From: SCUB01 sp041918675
GTDB lineage: Bacteria; Pseudomonadota; Alphaproteobacteria; Rhizobiales; Xanthobacteraceae
DNA: 64,000 nucleotides
NCBI GenBank assembly: GCA_041918675.1
Contig: JAYRVF010000013.1
Span: 113,625 to 177,624, forward strand
Direction: 5' to 3'
In this document: one piece after another, positions 1-10,607 of the stretch
How the letters are laid out: the number at the start of each line of letters is the position of its first letter
Numbering within the stretch: position 1 is the stretch's first letter
Notes under the pieces: generated by a model
Seen by the model: only the letters and a program-made list of their open reading frames with translations
Told to the model about the DNA's origin: nothing
The model's database searches: none
Position numbers and translations under genes: made by a program

Positions 1-475
1 CCTCGGTGAGATTCCACAGGATGATCCCGAACTCGTCGCCGCCGAGCCGACCGACGAGATCGGACACGCGGACATGGCTGGCGAGCACGCGCGCGACCGC
101 GGTCAGCACCGCGTCGCCGGCCGCGTGCCCGAAGCGATCATTGACCGGCTTGAGCCTGTCGACATCGCAATAGACGAGCGCGGCGGTGGCGCCGTAGCGC
201 TGGACATAGGCGATCGAGCGACGCAGCTCGCGCTCGAAACCCCGCCGGTTGAGGACGCCGAGCAGCGCGTCGGTATCCGCGCTCGCCTCCAGATCGGCGA
301 TGCGCCGACGCGCGGCGCGCAGTCGCGCCCGCAGCGCGACGATCTTCTCGGCGAGTTCGTCCGCGCGCGCGTTCCGGCCGGATTTAACGCCGGCCAACCG
401 TCCGCGCTTGGCGACCGCCGGCACGCGGGCTCGCGCGCCCGGTCCGCCCCGGTTCGACGGCATTCGTTTCGCCAT
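1..475 (-). CDS. GGDEF diguanylate cyclase, C-terminus cut by window edge
   Basis: The leftward frame is open from an ATG at 475 to base 1, so the C-terminal part lies outside. The visible 158 residues start with a basic, low-complexity stretch, then a helical segment rich in Arg, Ala and Leu. A GGDEF domain follows (DADALLGVLNRRGFERE-like entry, then CDVDRLKPVNDRFGH) and the intact GGDEF signature near residues 145-149. The family makes cyclic di-GMP from two GTP. No membrane segment is seen, so a cytoplasmic enzyme is likely. A purine-rich stretch GGCGGGAAA lies just before the ATG; a second ATG at 463 is possible. It is divergent from purE. Confidence 0.85.
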   Translation of the reverse strand, partial: MAKRMPSNRGGPGARARVPAVAKRGRLAGVKSGRNARADELAEKIVALRARLRAARRRIADLEASADTDALLGVLNRRGFERELRRSIAYVQRYGATAALVYCDVDRLKPVNDRFGHAAGDAVLTAVARVLASHVRVSDLVGRLGGDEFGIILWNLTE

Positions 476-524
476 GCGTTTCCCGCCGATCTTCACCCTA
501 TAACCATAGCCGAGTCGGAAATGC

Positions 525-552
525 TTGCCAGTGCGGGGTCGGACCCTATAAT
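525..552 (+). promoter_or_regulatory. Sigma-70-type promoter for purEK
   Basis: TTGCCA (525-530) is followed by a 16-base spacer and a perfect TATAAT (547-552). It lies 45 bases before the purE ATG and points rightward, so it fits the purE-purK unit. Expression from it is inferred from motif match only. Confidence 0.6.
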
Positions 553-596
553 CCGCGCTTTCTTTTTGGGGCCTGGCCCCGGGCGGTCATTCACGC

Positions 597-1091
597 ATGG
601 GCAGCGCGCCGGTCGCGATCATCATGGGCAGCCAGTCCGATTGGGACACGATGCGCCATGCCGCCGAGACGCTCGCCGCGCTCGGCATCGGCCATGAGGC
701 GCGCATCGTCTCGGCCCACCGCACGCCCGAGCGGATGGTCGCCTTCGCCAAGAGCGCGAAATCCAAGGGGTTCAAGGTCATCATCGCGGGAGCGGGCGGC
801 GCCGCGCATCTGCCCGGCATGACCGCCTCGCTGACCGAACTGCCGGTGTTCGGCGTGCCGGTCGAATCCAAGGCCCTGTCCGGCGTCGATTCGCTTCATT
901 CGATCGTGCAAATGCCGGCCGGCATTCCCGTCGGCACCTTGGCGATCGGCAAGGCGGGCGCGATCAACGCCGCGCTGCTGGCGGCGAGCGTGCTCGCGCT
1001 AAGCGACGAGGTCGTCGCGGCGCGGCTTTCGGCCTGGCGCAAGCACCAGACCGACGCGGTGGCCGAACGGCCGACCGATACTCCGGCCTGA
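597..1091 (+). CDS. purE: N5-carboxyaminoimidazole ribonucleotide mutase PurE
   Basis: The 164-residue product matches class I PurE, which converts N5-CAIR to CAIR in de novo purine synthesis in the cytoplasm. Near the N-terminus it has the family's MGSQSDW phosphate-binding loop, followed by SAHRTP and the GAGGAAHLPG segment that form the active site, and the PVFGVPVESKALSG and MPAGIPVGTLAIG signatures. Length is normal for the family. The ATG at 597 is the first in-frame start before MGSQSDW. purK follows after 13 bases, giving the usual two-step PurK/PurE pair from one transcript. Confidence 0.97.
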   Translation: MGSAPVAIIMGSQSDWDTMRHAAETLAALGIGHEARIVSAHRTPERMVAFAKSAKSKGFKVIIAGAGGAAHLPGMTASLTELPVFGVPVESKALSGVDSLHSIVQMPAGIPVGTLAIGKAGAINAALLAASVLALSDEVVAARLSAWRKHQTDAVAERPTDTPA

Positions 1092-1104
1092 CCGTCGACG
1101 CGCG

Positions 1105-2184
1105 ATGCTGCCATCCGGCTCGACCATCGGGATTCTGGGCGGCGGCCAATTGGGCCGCATGCTGGCGCTGGCGGCCGCGCGCCTCGGCTTCCGCTGCCAT
1201 GTCTACGCGCCCGAATCCGATTCGCCGGCCTTCGACGTCGTGCGCCGTTCGACATGCGCCGCCTATGACGACCACGCCGCGCTCGCCCGCTTCGCCGACA
1301 CTGTCGACGTCATCACCTACGAATTCGAGAACGTGCCGGCGGAAGCGGCGAGCTTCCTTGCCGCGCGGCGCCCGGTGCGGCCCGATCCGCGCGTCCTGGA
1401 AACGACGCAGGACCGGCTGGTGGAGAAGGACTTCATCGCCCGGCTCGGCATCGCGACCGCGCGCTACGCGGCGGTGTCGGACGAGGCTTCTCTCGCCGAC
1501 GCCGTGCGCGCGCTCGGGCGGCCCTGCGTGCTCAAGACGCGCCGGCTCGGCTATGACGGCAAGGGTCAGGCCCTGATCCGCGCGGACACCGATCTTGGCG
1601 CGGCCTGGCGCGCGGTTGGCGCGCATCCGGCGATCCTGGAGGAATTCATCGGTTTCGAGCGCGAGGTCTCGGTGATCGCGGCCCATGGCGGCGACGGCCG
1701 CACCGAATGCTTCGACGTGACCGAGAACGAGCACCGCGACCACATTCTCAAGATGTCGCGGGCGCCCGCCGCGATCGATCCGGGCCTTGCCGCAGAGGCC
1801 CGCGCCATCGCCGCGCGGATCGGCGACGCCCTCGATTATGTCGGCGTCTTCGCCGTCGAGATGTTCGTGACGGCGGAAAGCGCCGCCCCGTCCCTGCTCG
1901 TCAACGAGATCGCGCCGCGCGTTCACAATTCCGGCCACTGGACGCTCGACGGCTGCTCGGTCTCGCAATTCGAGCAGCATATCCGCGCGATCGCGGGCTG
2001 GCCGCTGGCCCCGCCGCGCCGGCACGGCCGCGCCGCCATGATCAACCTGCTCGGCGATGAGATCGCGACGATCGCCACATGGCTGACCGTTCCCGGCGCG
2101 ACGGTGCATCATTACGGCAAGGCGCAGGCCCGGCCCGGCCGCAAGATGGGCCATGTCACGGTGATTACGCCCGAGGAGACCTGA
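1105..2184 (+). CDS. purK: N5-carboxyaminoimidazole ribonucleotide synthase PurK
   Basis: The 359-residue ATP-grasp enzyme joins bicarbonate to aminoimidazole ribonucleotide with ATP, making the substrate of PurE. It begins with the GILGGGQLGRML nucleotide-fold motif. It then shows YEFENV, the LKTRRLGYDGKGQ ATP-grasp loop, EEFIGFEREVSVI and the metal-binding NEIAPRVHNSGHWT segment typical of PurK. The ATG start lies 13 bases after purE and the two are very likely co-transcribed. A 16-bp tandem repeat array begins about 30 bases after the stop. Confidence 0.97.
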   Translation: MLPSGSTIGILGGGQLGRMLALAAARLGFRCHVYAPESDSPAFDVVRRSTCAAYDDHAALARFADTVDVITYEFENVPAEAASFLAARRPVRPDPRVLETTQDRLVEKDFIARLGIATARYAAVSDEASLADAVRALGRPCVLKTRRLGYDGKGQALIRADTDLGAAWRAVGAHPAILEEFIGFEREVSVIAAHGGDGRTECFDVTENEHRDHILKMSRAPAAIDPGLAAEARAIAARIGDALDYVGVFAVEMFVTAESAAPSLLVNEIAPRVHNSGHWTLDGCSVSQFEQHIRAIAGWPLAPPRRHGRAAMINLLGDEIATIATWLTVPGATVHHYGKAQARPGRKMGHVTVITPEET

Positions 2185-2213
2185 CACGCCGGCGGGGCAA
2201 CCCCGACGCCGAC

Positions 2214-2309
2214 GAGCCGCAAGTCCTTCGAGCCGCAAGTCCTTCGAGCCGCAAGTCCTTCGCAGCCAACGTCCTTCGCAGCCAAAGGCCCTCGAACCGC
2301 GAGGCGTGC
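2214..2309. repeat. 16-bp tandem repeat array between purK and rpsU
   Basis: Three exact copies of GAGCCGCAAGTCCTTC (2214-2229, 2230-2245, 2246-2261) are followed by two or three decayed copies (2262-2277, 2278-2293, 2294-2309). The array is not a multiple of three per unit, so it is not built as a coding repeat. It lies in the purK-rpsU gap. Confidence 0.9.
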
Positions 2310-2476
2310 CCAAGCCGAAAGACCCCGAAACCAAAGGCGCGCGAGCCCCGCAGCGCGGTGGACATTCACAAATCGATCTGGTAAACGGGCGCCTTCGACG
2401 CGGACCGTGCCCGGCTCCCGGGTGTTCGGCGCGTCCAGCATTCCCAGTCGAACTTTCTTTCAAGAGAGGATGCCGC

Positions 2477-2809
2477 GTGCAGGTTCTCGTCCGCGATAAT
2501 AATGTCGACCAAGCCCTCAAGGCGCTGAAGAAGAAGATGCAGCGCGAGGGCATTTTCCGCGAGATGAAGCTCCGCGGCCATTACGAAAAGCCCTCCGAGA
2601 AGAAGGCCCGCGAAAAGGCCGAGGCCGTGCGCCGCGCGCGCAAGCTGGCGCGCAAGAAGATGCAGCGCGAAGGCCTGCTGCCGTCGAAACCCAAGCCCGT
2701 GTTCGGCGGACCGGGCGGCGCCCGTGGTGGCCCGGGGGGACCGGGCGGCGGCGGACGCGGCGGCGCCGGTGGACCGGGTGGTCCGGGCGGCGGCCGGGGC
2801 CGCGCCTGA
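2477..2809 (+). CDS. rpsU: 30S ribosomal protein S21 with Gly-rich tail
   Basis: The 110-residue product begins with V/MQVLVRDNNVDQALKALKK, the hallmark of bS21, and runs through the basic helix REMKLRGHYEKPSEKKARE. The start is a GTG at 2477, chosen because it begins exactly where S21 proteins begin and because AGAGAGGA sits 7 bases before it; the open frame extends further upstream without support. After about residue 75 the protein has an added tail rich in Gly, Pro and Arg (GGPGG and RGG-like units). Such tails occur in some alphaproteobacterial S21 proteins, to my recollection. S21 binds the 30S platform near the anti-Shine-Dalgarno region. Confidence 0.95.
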   Translation: MQVLVRDNNVDQALKALKKKMQREGIFREMKLRGHYEKPSEKKAREKAEAVRRARKLARKKMQREGLLPSKPKPVFGGPGGARGGPGGPGGGGRGGAGGPGGPGGGRGRA

Positions 2810-2928
2810 ACTTCACGGTAGTGTGCCGATCCGGGCTGGGTGACGCGGGCGAAGACGCCCGCGTTGTTGTTTGGGCGGGGGACGCTATCCTGCGCCAACG
2901 TCGTGAAGTCGGGACGGAAGGTTGGGGC

Positions 2929-3807
2929 ATGAGCGGAGGCACCACGCGCAGGGGACGCCGTCGCGGTTCTCGGATAGCGGCGATGCTTGGCCTGGCGCTG
3001 CTTGCCGGCGGCTGTTCGGCCAGCCTCCTCAACTCGGCGACCGCTCCGGAGAAGGACGATTCCGGGCTCGCCACCTCCGCCACCAACATCGCCTCGCTCA
3101 CCGAGGCGGTCAAACTCAACCCCAACGATCCGCAGGCCTACAACATCCGCGGCTCAGTGCTCGGCCAAGCCGGTCGCTACGACGAGGCGCTCGCCGATCT
3201 CGACAAGGCGATTTCGCTCGATCCGAATTTCGCCCAGGCCTTCGCCAATCGCGCGCTGATCTATCGCCAGACCAAGCGGCTCGACCAGGCGCTCGCCGAC
3301 TACACCCGCGCGCTGACGATCGACGAGAACTATGTCGTGGCCCATGTCGGGCGCGGCGTCGTCAACCGCCTGCGTAAGCAGCCGGCCGAGGCGCTCGCCG
3401 ATTTCAACAAGGCGATCAGCCTGAAGCCCGATAACGCCCAGGCCTACCACAATCGCGGCCTGCTCTATCAGGCGCAGAAGCAGCACGCGATCGCGATCGA
3501 GGATTTCACCACCGCGATCGGCCTCGCCGCGCAGGAGGCCGAGCCGCTGACCGCGCGGGCGCTGAGCTATCTCGCCACCGGACGCGTCAAGGACGCCGCC
3601 GCCGATCTCGACGCCGCCGTGCAGATCGAACCGCAAAGCGGCCCGGCCTGGGTGAGCCGGGGCCTTGCCTATGAGCGGCTGGGCGAAAAGGACAAGGCGG
3701 CGGGATCCTATGCCCGCGCGCTCAACATCAACGGATCGAACGAGGCCGCCAAGAAGGGCTTCGCCCGCGTCGGCGGAAAACTCGGCCAGACCTATCAGAC
3801 GTTCTAG
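2929..3807 (+). CDS. TPR-repeat lipoprotein
   Basis: The 292-residue protein opens with a basic N-region and a hydrophobic stretch ending in LAGGC, a lipobox that predicts acylation at Cys27. At least six tetratricopeptide repeats follow (PNDPQAYNIRGSVLGQAGRYDEAL-type units of about 34 residues). The ATG at 2929 is chosen over an upstream in-frame start because it directly precedes the signal peptide and has GGAAGG before it. TPR lipoproteins of this size (NlpI-like) act as scaffolds for envelope enzymes, but no partner can be read here. A strong stem-loop follows the stop. Confidence 0.9.
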   Translation: MSGGTTRRGRRRGSRIAAMLGLALLAGGCSASLLNSATAPEKDDSGLATSATNIASLTEAVKLNPNDPQAYNIRGSVLGQAGRYDEALADLDKAISLDPNFAQAFANRALIYRQTKRLDQALADYTRALTIDENYVVAHVGRGVVNRLRKQPAEALADFNKAISLKPDNAQAYHNRGLLYQAQKQHAIAIEDFTTAIGLAAQEAEPLTARALSYLATGRVKDAAADLDAAVQIEPQSGPAWVSRGLAYERLGEKDKAAGSYARALNINGSNEAAKKGFARVGGKLGQTYQTF

Positions 3808-3818
3808 GAAACGACGGA

Positions 3819-3838
3819 GGCGGGGAATGATCCCCGCC
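3819..3838 (+). terminator. Stem-loop terminator after TPR lipoprotein
   Basis: GGCGGGGA and TCCCCGCC form a perfect 8-bp stem with an ATGA loop, 11 bases after the stop. The T-run after it is weak, so termination may be partial. Confidence 0.6.
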
Positions 3839-3984
3839 CCTCATGTCTTGCCCTCAAGGCGAAGTCCCTTCACACATGGAGATCAACTCAACGTTCCGGA
3901 CGTAAAGAAGCGGGGACCATCGGCGCCGATGGCGGCATCGCTTCGTGAGTTGACTCCACCCTTCAGCCGCTACTCCATCAGCCG

Positions 3985-5382
3985 CTACTCCATCGACTTG
4001 ACGATGCCCTCGGCCATCTTCTTGGCGTCGCCGAGCAGCATCATGGTGTTGTCGCGGTAGAACAGCGGGTTGTCGATGCCGGCATAGCCCGAGGCGAGCG
4101 AGCGCTTGATGAACATCACCGTGCCCGCCTTCCACACCTGCAATACCGGCATGCCGTAGATCGGCGAGGTCTTGTCCTCTTCCGCGGCCGGGTTGGTCAC
4201 GTCGTTCGCGCCGATGACGAAGGCGACGTCCGACTGCGCGAATTCGGAGTTGATGTCTTCCAGCTCGAACACCTCGTCGTAAGGCACGTTGGCCTCGGCG
4301 AGCAGTACGTTCATGTGGCCCGGCATGCGGCCTGCGACCGGGTGGATCGCGTATTTCACCTCGACGCCGGCGTGCTTGAGCTTGTCCGCCATTTCACGCA
4401 GCGCGTGCTGGGCCTGCGCCACCGCCATGCCGTAGCCCGGCACGATGATGACCTTGCCCGCGTTCTTCATGATGTAGGCGGCGTCTTCCGCCGAGCCGAG
4501 CTTGACCGGACGCTGCTCGCCCTTGCCGGAAGGCCCGGCCACCTCGCCGCCGAAGCCGCCGAGGATCACCGAGATGAACGAGCGGTTCATGCCCTTGCAC
4601 ATGATGTAGGACAGGATCGCGCCCGAGGAGCCGACCAGCGCGCCGGTGATGATCAGCGCCGAATTGCCGAGCGTGAAGCCGATGCCGGCCGCCGCCCACC
4701 CCGAATAGGAGTTGAGCATCGAGATCACCACCGGCATGTCGGCGCCGCCGATCGGGATGATGATCAGGACGCCGAGCACGAAGGCGAGGATCGCGACCAT
4801 CCAGAACGCCAACTGGCTCTGCGTCACCACCAGCAGGTAGATCGAATAGACGAGCGCCACGGCGAGCGCGATGTTGATCGCATGGCGGGCCGGCAGAATG
4901 ATCGGCGCGCCGCTCATGCGCCCCGACAGCTTGGCGAAGGCGATGACCGAACCAGTGAAGGTGATGGCGCCGATCGCCACGCCGAGCGACATCTCGACCA
5001 GGCTCGATTTGTGGATGTCGCCGACCGAGCCGATGTCGAAGGCGGTCGGCGCGTAGAAGGCGCCGGCGGCGACCAGCACCGCGGCCATGCCGACCAGCGA
5101 GTGGAACGCGGCGACGAGTTCGGGCATCGACGTCATCGGCACGCGGCGCGCGATCACCGCGCCGATGCCGCCGCCGATGCCGAGCCCCGCGAGCACCAGG
5201 ATCCATGAGCCGACGCCGGATGGCGGATGCGCGGCGAGCGTCGTCAGCACGGCGATGGTCATGCCGACCATGCCGTAGAGATTGCCCTGACGGCTGGTCT
5301 CCGGACTCGACAGCCCGCGTAGCGCGAGGATGAAGAGAACGCCCGAAACCAGATAGAGGAGAGCGACTAAATTGGCGGACAT
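3985..5382 (-). CDS. pntB: NAD(P) transhydrogenase subunit beta PntB
   Basis: The 465-residue protein combines eight to nine membrane helices (residues about 1-265) with a C-terminal Rossmann-like NADP(H)-binding domain (about 290-465). The latter has VIIVPGYGMAVAQAQH, HPVAGRMPGHMNVLLAEA and FVIGANDVTNPAA, all diagnostic of PntB. With PntAA and PntAB it couples hydride transfer from NADH to NADP+ to proton entry across the inner membrane, supplying NADPH. It is the last gene of the leftward pntAA-pntAB-pntB operon. The stop codon lies inside a 15-bp direct duplication (3964-3978 and 3979-3993), so a second in-frame stop copy follows. Confidence 0.97.
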   Translation of the reverse strand: MSANLVALLYLVSGVLFILALRGLSSPETSRQGNLYGMVGMTIAVLTTLAAHPPSGVGSWILVLAGLGIGGGIGAVIARRVPMTSMPELVAAFHSLVGMAAVLVAAGAFYAPTAFDIGSVGDIHKSSLVEMSLGVAIGAITFTGSVIAFAKLSGRMSGAPIILPARHAINIALAVALVYSIYLLVVTQSQLAFWMVAILAFVLGVLIIIPIGGADMPVVISMLNSYSGWAAAGIGFTLGNSALIITGALVGSSGAILSYIMCKGMNRSFISVILGGFGGEVAGPSGKGEQRPVKLGSAEDAAYIMKNAGKVIIVPGYGMAVAQAQHALREMADKLKHAGVEVKYAIHPVAGRMPGHMNVLLAEANVPYDEVFELEDINSEFAQSDVAFVIGANDVTNPAAEEDKTSPIYGMPVLQVWKAGTVMFIKRSLASGYAGIDNPLFYRDNTMMLLGDAKKMAEGIVKSME

Positions 5383-5394
5383 GGGCGTCGCTCC

Positions 5395-5715
5395 TTACTT
5401 TTTCTTCTTGTACATCGACAGCATGCGCTGGGTGACCAGGAAGCCGCCGAAGATGTTGACCGAGGCGAAGACGAGCGCGATGAAGCCGAGCGCGCGGGCC
5501 CAGATCGGCCCGTTGTCGTTGCCCACCAGCGCGACGCCGACGGCGAGCAGCGCGCCGACCACGATGACCGACGAGATGGCGTTGGTCACCGACATCAGCG
5601 GCGTGTGCAGCGCGGGCGTCACCGACCACACCACGTAATAGCCGACGAAGACGGCAAGGACGAAAATCGACAGCCGAAACATGAACGGGTCGACGACTTG
5701 TGCCACATGTTCCAT
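5395..5715 (-). CDS. pntAB: NAD(P) transhydrogenase subunit alpha part 2 (membrane)
   Basis: The 106-residue product is the separate membrane part of the alpha subunit found in alphaproteobacteria, where PntA is split in two. It shows three to four membrane helices, with the conserved TPALHTPLMSVTNAISSVIVVGAL segment split across the proton channel region and GFLVTQRMLSMY near the C-terminus, then a Lys tail. The ATG at 5715 gives the standard MEHV start; a longer frame to 5811 lacks support. It sits 12 bases before pntB and 11 bases after pntAA. Confidence 0.95.
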   Translation of the reverse strand: MEHVAQVVDPFMFRLSIFVLAVFVGYYVVWSVTPALHTPLMSVTNAISSVIVVGALLAVGVALVGNDNGPIWARALGFIALVFASVNIFGGFLVTQRMLSMYKKKK

Positions 5716-5726
5716 GGCGGCTCTCC

Positions 5727-6857
5727 TTACGCGCTCTTCGGCTGGAAGTTGGGGTGAACGATCGCGCCGTCGCTCGTCAGCAGCGTCGCCTTGATGAGTT
5801 CGTCGTCCCAATTGACCGCGAGCTGCTTTTCCTTCTTGTCGATCATGGTCTCGAGGAAGGTGAGGAGGTTCTTGGCGTAGAGCGAGGAGGCCGAGGCCGC
5901 GAGCCGGCCCGCGCCGTTGGCGAGCCCCACGATCTTGACGCCCTTGACCGCGACCACGGCGCCGGCCTTGGCGCCCTCGACATTGCCGCCGCGCTCGACC
6001 GCGAGATCGACCAGCACCGAACCCGGCCGCATCGAGGCGACCATGTCGGCGCTGACGAGGCGCGGCGCCGGCCGGCCCGGAATCAGCGCGGTGGTGATGA
6101 CGATGTCCTGCTTCTTGATGTGCTCGGCCACCAGCGCGGCCTGCTTGGCCTGGTAGTCCTTGGACATTTCCTTGGCGTAGCCGCCGGCGGTTTCGGCCTG
6201 CTTGAATTCCTCGTCCTCGACCGCGATGAACTTGGCGCCGAGCGATTGCACCTGCTCCTTCACCGCCGGACGCACGTCGGTCGCCGTCACGATCGCGCCG
6301 AGGCGGCGGGCGGTGGCGATCGCCTGCAGGCCGGCCACGCCGACGCCCATGACGAAGATCTTGGCCGCCGGCACCGTGCCCGCGGCCGTCATCATCATCG
6401 GCAGCGCGCGGCCATATTCGGCGGCGCCGTCGATCACGGCGCGGTAGCCGGCGAGGTTGGCCTGCGAGGACAGCACGTCCATCGACTGCGCCCGGGTGAT
6501 GCGCGGCATCAGCTCCATGGCGAAGCTCGCCACGCCCGCGTCGGCCATCGCCTTGAGCGCCGCGTCGTTGCCGTAGGGGTCCATGATGGCGGCGACCAGC
6601 GCGCCGCGCTTGTATTTGGCGAGGTCGGCGGCTTCGGGACGCTTCACCTTGAGGACGACATCGGCGTCCTTGACCGCGTCGGCGGAAACCGTGGCGCCGG
6701 CGGCTTGATATTCGTCATCAAGCATGCCGGACTTCACGCCCGCGCCGGGCTCGACCGCGACGTCGGCGCCCAATGCCTTGAATTTCTTGACAGTCTCCGG
6801 CGTGCCGGCGACGCGCGTCTCGGCGGAGTCGATTTCAGCAGCGATTGCGATTTTCAT
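5727..6857 (-). CDS. pntAA: NAD(P) transhydrogenase subunit alpha part 1 (NAD-binding)
   Basis: The 376-residue soluble subunit resembles alanine dehydrogenase. It has MKIAIAAEIDSAETRVAGTPE at the N-terminus, the GVGVAGLQAIATARRLGA nucleotide-binding loop near residue 170, DVRPAVKEQV, and the ALIPGRPAP and DLAVERGGN segments of the family. It binds NAD(H) on the cytoplasmic side and works with PntAB and PntB. It is the first gene of the leftward operon, preceded by a gap of about 240 bases that separates it from pepF and should hold the promoter. Confidence 0.97.
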   Translation of the reverse strand: MKIAIAAEIDSAETRVAGTPETVKKFKALGADVAVEPGAGVKSGMLDDEYQAAGATVSADAVKDADVVLKVKRPEAADLAKYKRGALVAAIMDPYGNDAALKAMADAGVASFAMELMPRITRAQSMDVLSSQANLAGYRAVIDGAAEYGRALPMMMTAAGTVPAAKIFVMGVGVAGLQAIATARRLGAIVTATDVRPAVKEQVQSLGAKFIAVEDEEFKQAETAGGYAKEMSKDYQAKQAALVAEHIKKQDIVITTALIPGRPAPRLVSADMVASMRPGSVLVDLAVERGGNVEGAKAGAVVAVKGVKIVGLANGAGRLAASASSLYAKNLLTFLETMIDKKEKQLAVNWDDELIKATLLTSDGAIVHPNFQPKSA

Positions 6858-7097
6858 GATGCCTCCGGCGGCCGGACAGCCGCGCGCGTCCCTTCTGCGT
6901 GTCGCAGGAGACCACTGGAAAGACGGCTTTGGTGCAAGCGGGGCCGCAAGACAAGGTCAATCTCGCCGAAAGTCGCGGTAAATCCCCGCTCTCCAACGAT
7001 ATCGCCCCCCCGGCCCCGTATTTTGACGCAAACGAATTAGCGCAATTGGGCATTCGGGGCAACGTCAATGGCGCGCCAATCGAAGCCTGACATTCGG

Positions 7098-8930
7098 TCA
7101 TTCCATCGCTTGCAACTCGTCGATCAGCCCCTCGATGACACCGAGGCCCCCCTGCCAGAACGCGGGATCGCGCGCGTCGAGGCCGAAAGGCTTGAGCAGC
7201 TCGGCGTGATGCTTGGTTCCGCCGGCCGCCAGCATCGCGAGGTAACGCTCGGCGAAACCCGCATGCGCGTTTTCGTAGACCGCGTAGAGCGAGTTCACCA
7301 GGCAATCGCCGAAGGCGTAGGCATAGACGTAGAACGGCGAATGGATGAAGTGGGGGATGTAGGCCCAGAAGGTCTCGTAGCCGGGTTTGAGCTCGATCGC
7401 CGGACCCAGGCTTTCGCCCTGCACGCCCATCCAGAGCTCGCAGATCCGCTGCGCGGTCAGCTCGCCCTTGCGGCGTTCCTCGTGCACGGCGCGCTCGAAC
7501 GTGTAGAACGCGATCTGGCGCACCACCGTGTTGATCATGTCCTCGACCTTGCCGGCGAGCAACGCCTGGCGCTGCCTGGGCTCGCGTGTCGTGGCCAACA
7601 GCCGCTTGAAGGTCAGCATCTCGCCGAACACGCTCGCGGTTTCGGCCAAGGTCAGCGGCGTCGGCGCCATCAGCGCGCCATTGGGCGCGGCGAGCACCTG
7701 ATGCACGCCATGCCCGAGCTCATGGGCGAGCGTCATCACGTCGCGCGGCTTGCCCTGATAGTTGAGCAGAATATAGGGATGGGCCGACGGCGTCGTCGGA
7801 TGCGAGAACGCGCCCGGCGATTTGCCCGGCCGCACCGGCGCGTCGATCCACCGATCGGTGAAGAAGCGCCCGGCGATGCCCGCCATCTCCGGCGAGAAGG
7901 CCTCGTAGGCGCCGAGCACCATGCCGCGCGCCTCCTCCCAGCCGATCTCGCGCGTCACCGCGAAAGGCAGCGGCGCGTTGCGGTCCCAATGCGGCAGCCT
8001 CTTCTTCTTGAACCAACGCGCCTTGAGCGCGTAATAGCGATGCGACAGCCGCGGATAGGCCGCGCGCACCGCCGCGATCAGCGCGTCGACCACCTCGCGC
8101 TCGACGCGGTTGGCGAGGTGCCGCGAGTCGGCGACGTCGCGAAAGCTCCGCCAGCGGTCGGAAATCTCCTTGTCCTTGGCGAGCGTGTTGGTGATGAGCG
8201 CGAACAGGCGGATGTTGTCCTTGAAAGTCGCGGCGAGAGCTTGCGCGGCCGCCTTGCGCTTGGGCTCGGCGCGATCCTGCAACAAATTGAGCGTCGGCTC
8301 GATCGCCAGCGTCTTGCCGCCGACCTTGAAGCGCAGCGCCGAGATGGTCTCGTCGAACAGCCGGTTCCAGGCCGCGTAGCCGCTGATCGATTTTTCGTGA
8401 AACAATTGCTCGACGCGATCCTCGAGCTGATGCGGCTTGTCCTTGCGGATGTCCTCGAGCCAGGGCCGGTAATGGCCGAGACCGGGATCGGCCATGGCGC
8501 GTTCGAGCGCGGCGTCGTCGAGACGGTTGAGCTCCAGCGTGAAGAACAGAAGATGCATCGACGAGGCCGTCAGCCGCTCCTGCACGTCGCCGTAGAATTT
8601 CGAAATCCTCGGATCGGCGGTGTCGCCGGCATGCACCAGGCCGGCATAGGAGATCAGCCGGCCGGCAAGATCGTCGATTTCCTCGTAGCGCTTGACCGCC
8701 TCGGCGAGCCAGGCCCCGCCCTCCGCCCGCGTCAGGCCTTCGGCGAGCTTGCCGGCATAGGCCTTTTCAAAGGCGAGGCTCTCGGCGTCGAGCCGGTCGA
8801 GATCGCGCGCGATCTCGGGCGCGTCGATCCCGGCATAGAGATCGGCGAGATTCCATTCCGGCAGGCGTTCCTTCCTGACCGCCTTCTTGCGCGCCGGGAT
8901 CTTCTTCGTGGATTTCGTTCGGGTCGCCAT
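7098..8930 (-). CDS. pepF: Oligoendopeptidase F (M3 metallopeptidase)
   Basis: The 610-residue protein carries the zinc motif HELGH (His403, Glu404, His407) followed by GVHQ, and the downstream ETASVFGEML segment that supplies the third zinc ligand. These are the defining features of M3B peptidases, which cleave short peptides in the cytoplasm. The N-terminus is Lys-rich before WNLADLYAGIDAPE, the normal family entry. The ATG at 8930 was preferred over a TTG at 8975 because ATG is the commoner codon and the family starts near it. It is divergent from the response regulator gene at 9102. Confidence 0.95.
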   Translation of the reverse strand: MATRTKSTKKIPARKKAVRKERLPEWNLADLYAGIDAPEIARDLDRLDAESLAFEKAYAGKLAEGLTRAEGGAWLAEAVKRYEEIDDLAGRLISYAGLVHAGDTADPRISKFYGDVQERLTASSMHLLFFTLELNRLDDAALERAMADPGLGHYRPWLEDIRKDKPHQLEDRVEQLFHEKSISGYAAWNRLFDETISALRFKVGGKTLAIEPTLNLLQDRAEPKRKAAAQALAATFKDNIRLFALITNTLAKDKEISDRWRSFRDVADSRHLANRVEREVVDALIAAVRAAYPRLSHRYYALKARWFKKKRLPHWDRNAPLPFAVTREIGWEEARGMVLGAYEAFSPEMAGIAGRFFTDRWIDAPVRPGKSPGAFSHPTTPSAHPYILLNYQGKPRDVMTLAHELGHGVHQVLAAPNGALMAPTPLTLAETASVFGEMLTFKRLLATTREPRQRQALLAGKVEDMINTVVRQIAFYTFERAVHEERRKGELTAQRICELWMGVQGESLGPAIELKPGYETFWAYIPHFIHSPFYVYAYAFGDCLVNSLYAVYENAHAGFAERYLAMLAAGGTKHHAELLKPFGLDARDPAFWQGGLGVIEGLIDELQAME

Positions 8931-9101
8931 GCATCGGTCCGGATTATGGGGGACTTGAAATTCTTTCCGCGTCAATGCGGCAAGAGGTGGACGAAGCGCG
9001 CGGAAACCCGGGCGCCGGACGAGCCGACTCTTAAGAGGGCATTAATCCGCATGCCTCACAGTGCCCCGATTCGAGACAGATTTCGAGAGATCGGGAACGC
9101 C

Positions 9102-10607
<1,506 letters not shown>

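Noticed and set aside
3964..3993. 15-bp direct repeat at the pntB stop codon
   Set aside because: Both copies keep the stop, the protein is unaffected, and nothing points to a regulatory use.
7068..9101. Long rightward open frame joined to the response regulator (1179 codons in total)
   Set aside because: It is antisense to pepF and has shadow composition (His/Arg/Asp-rich). The regulator family starts at 9102.
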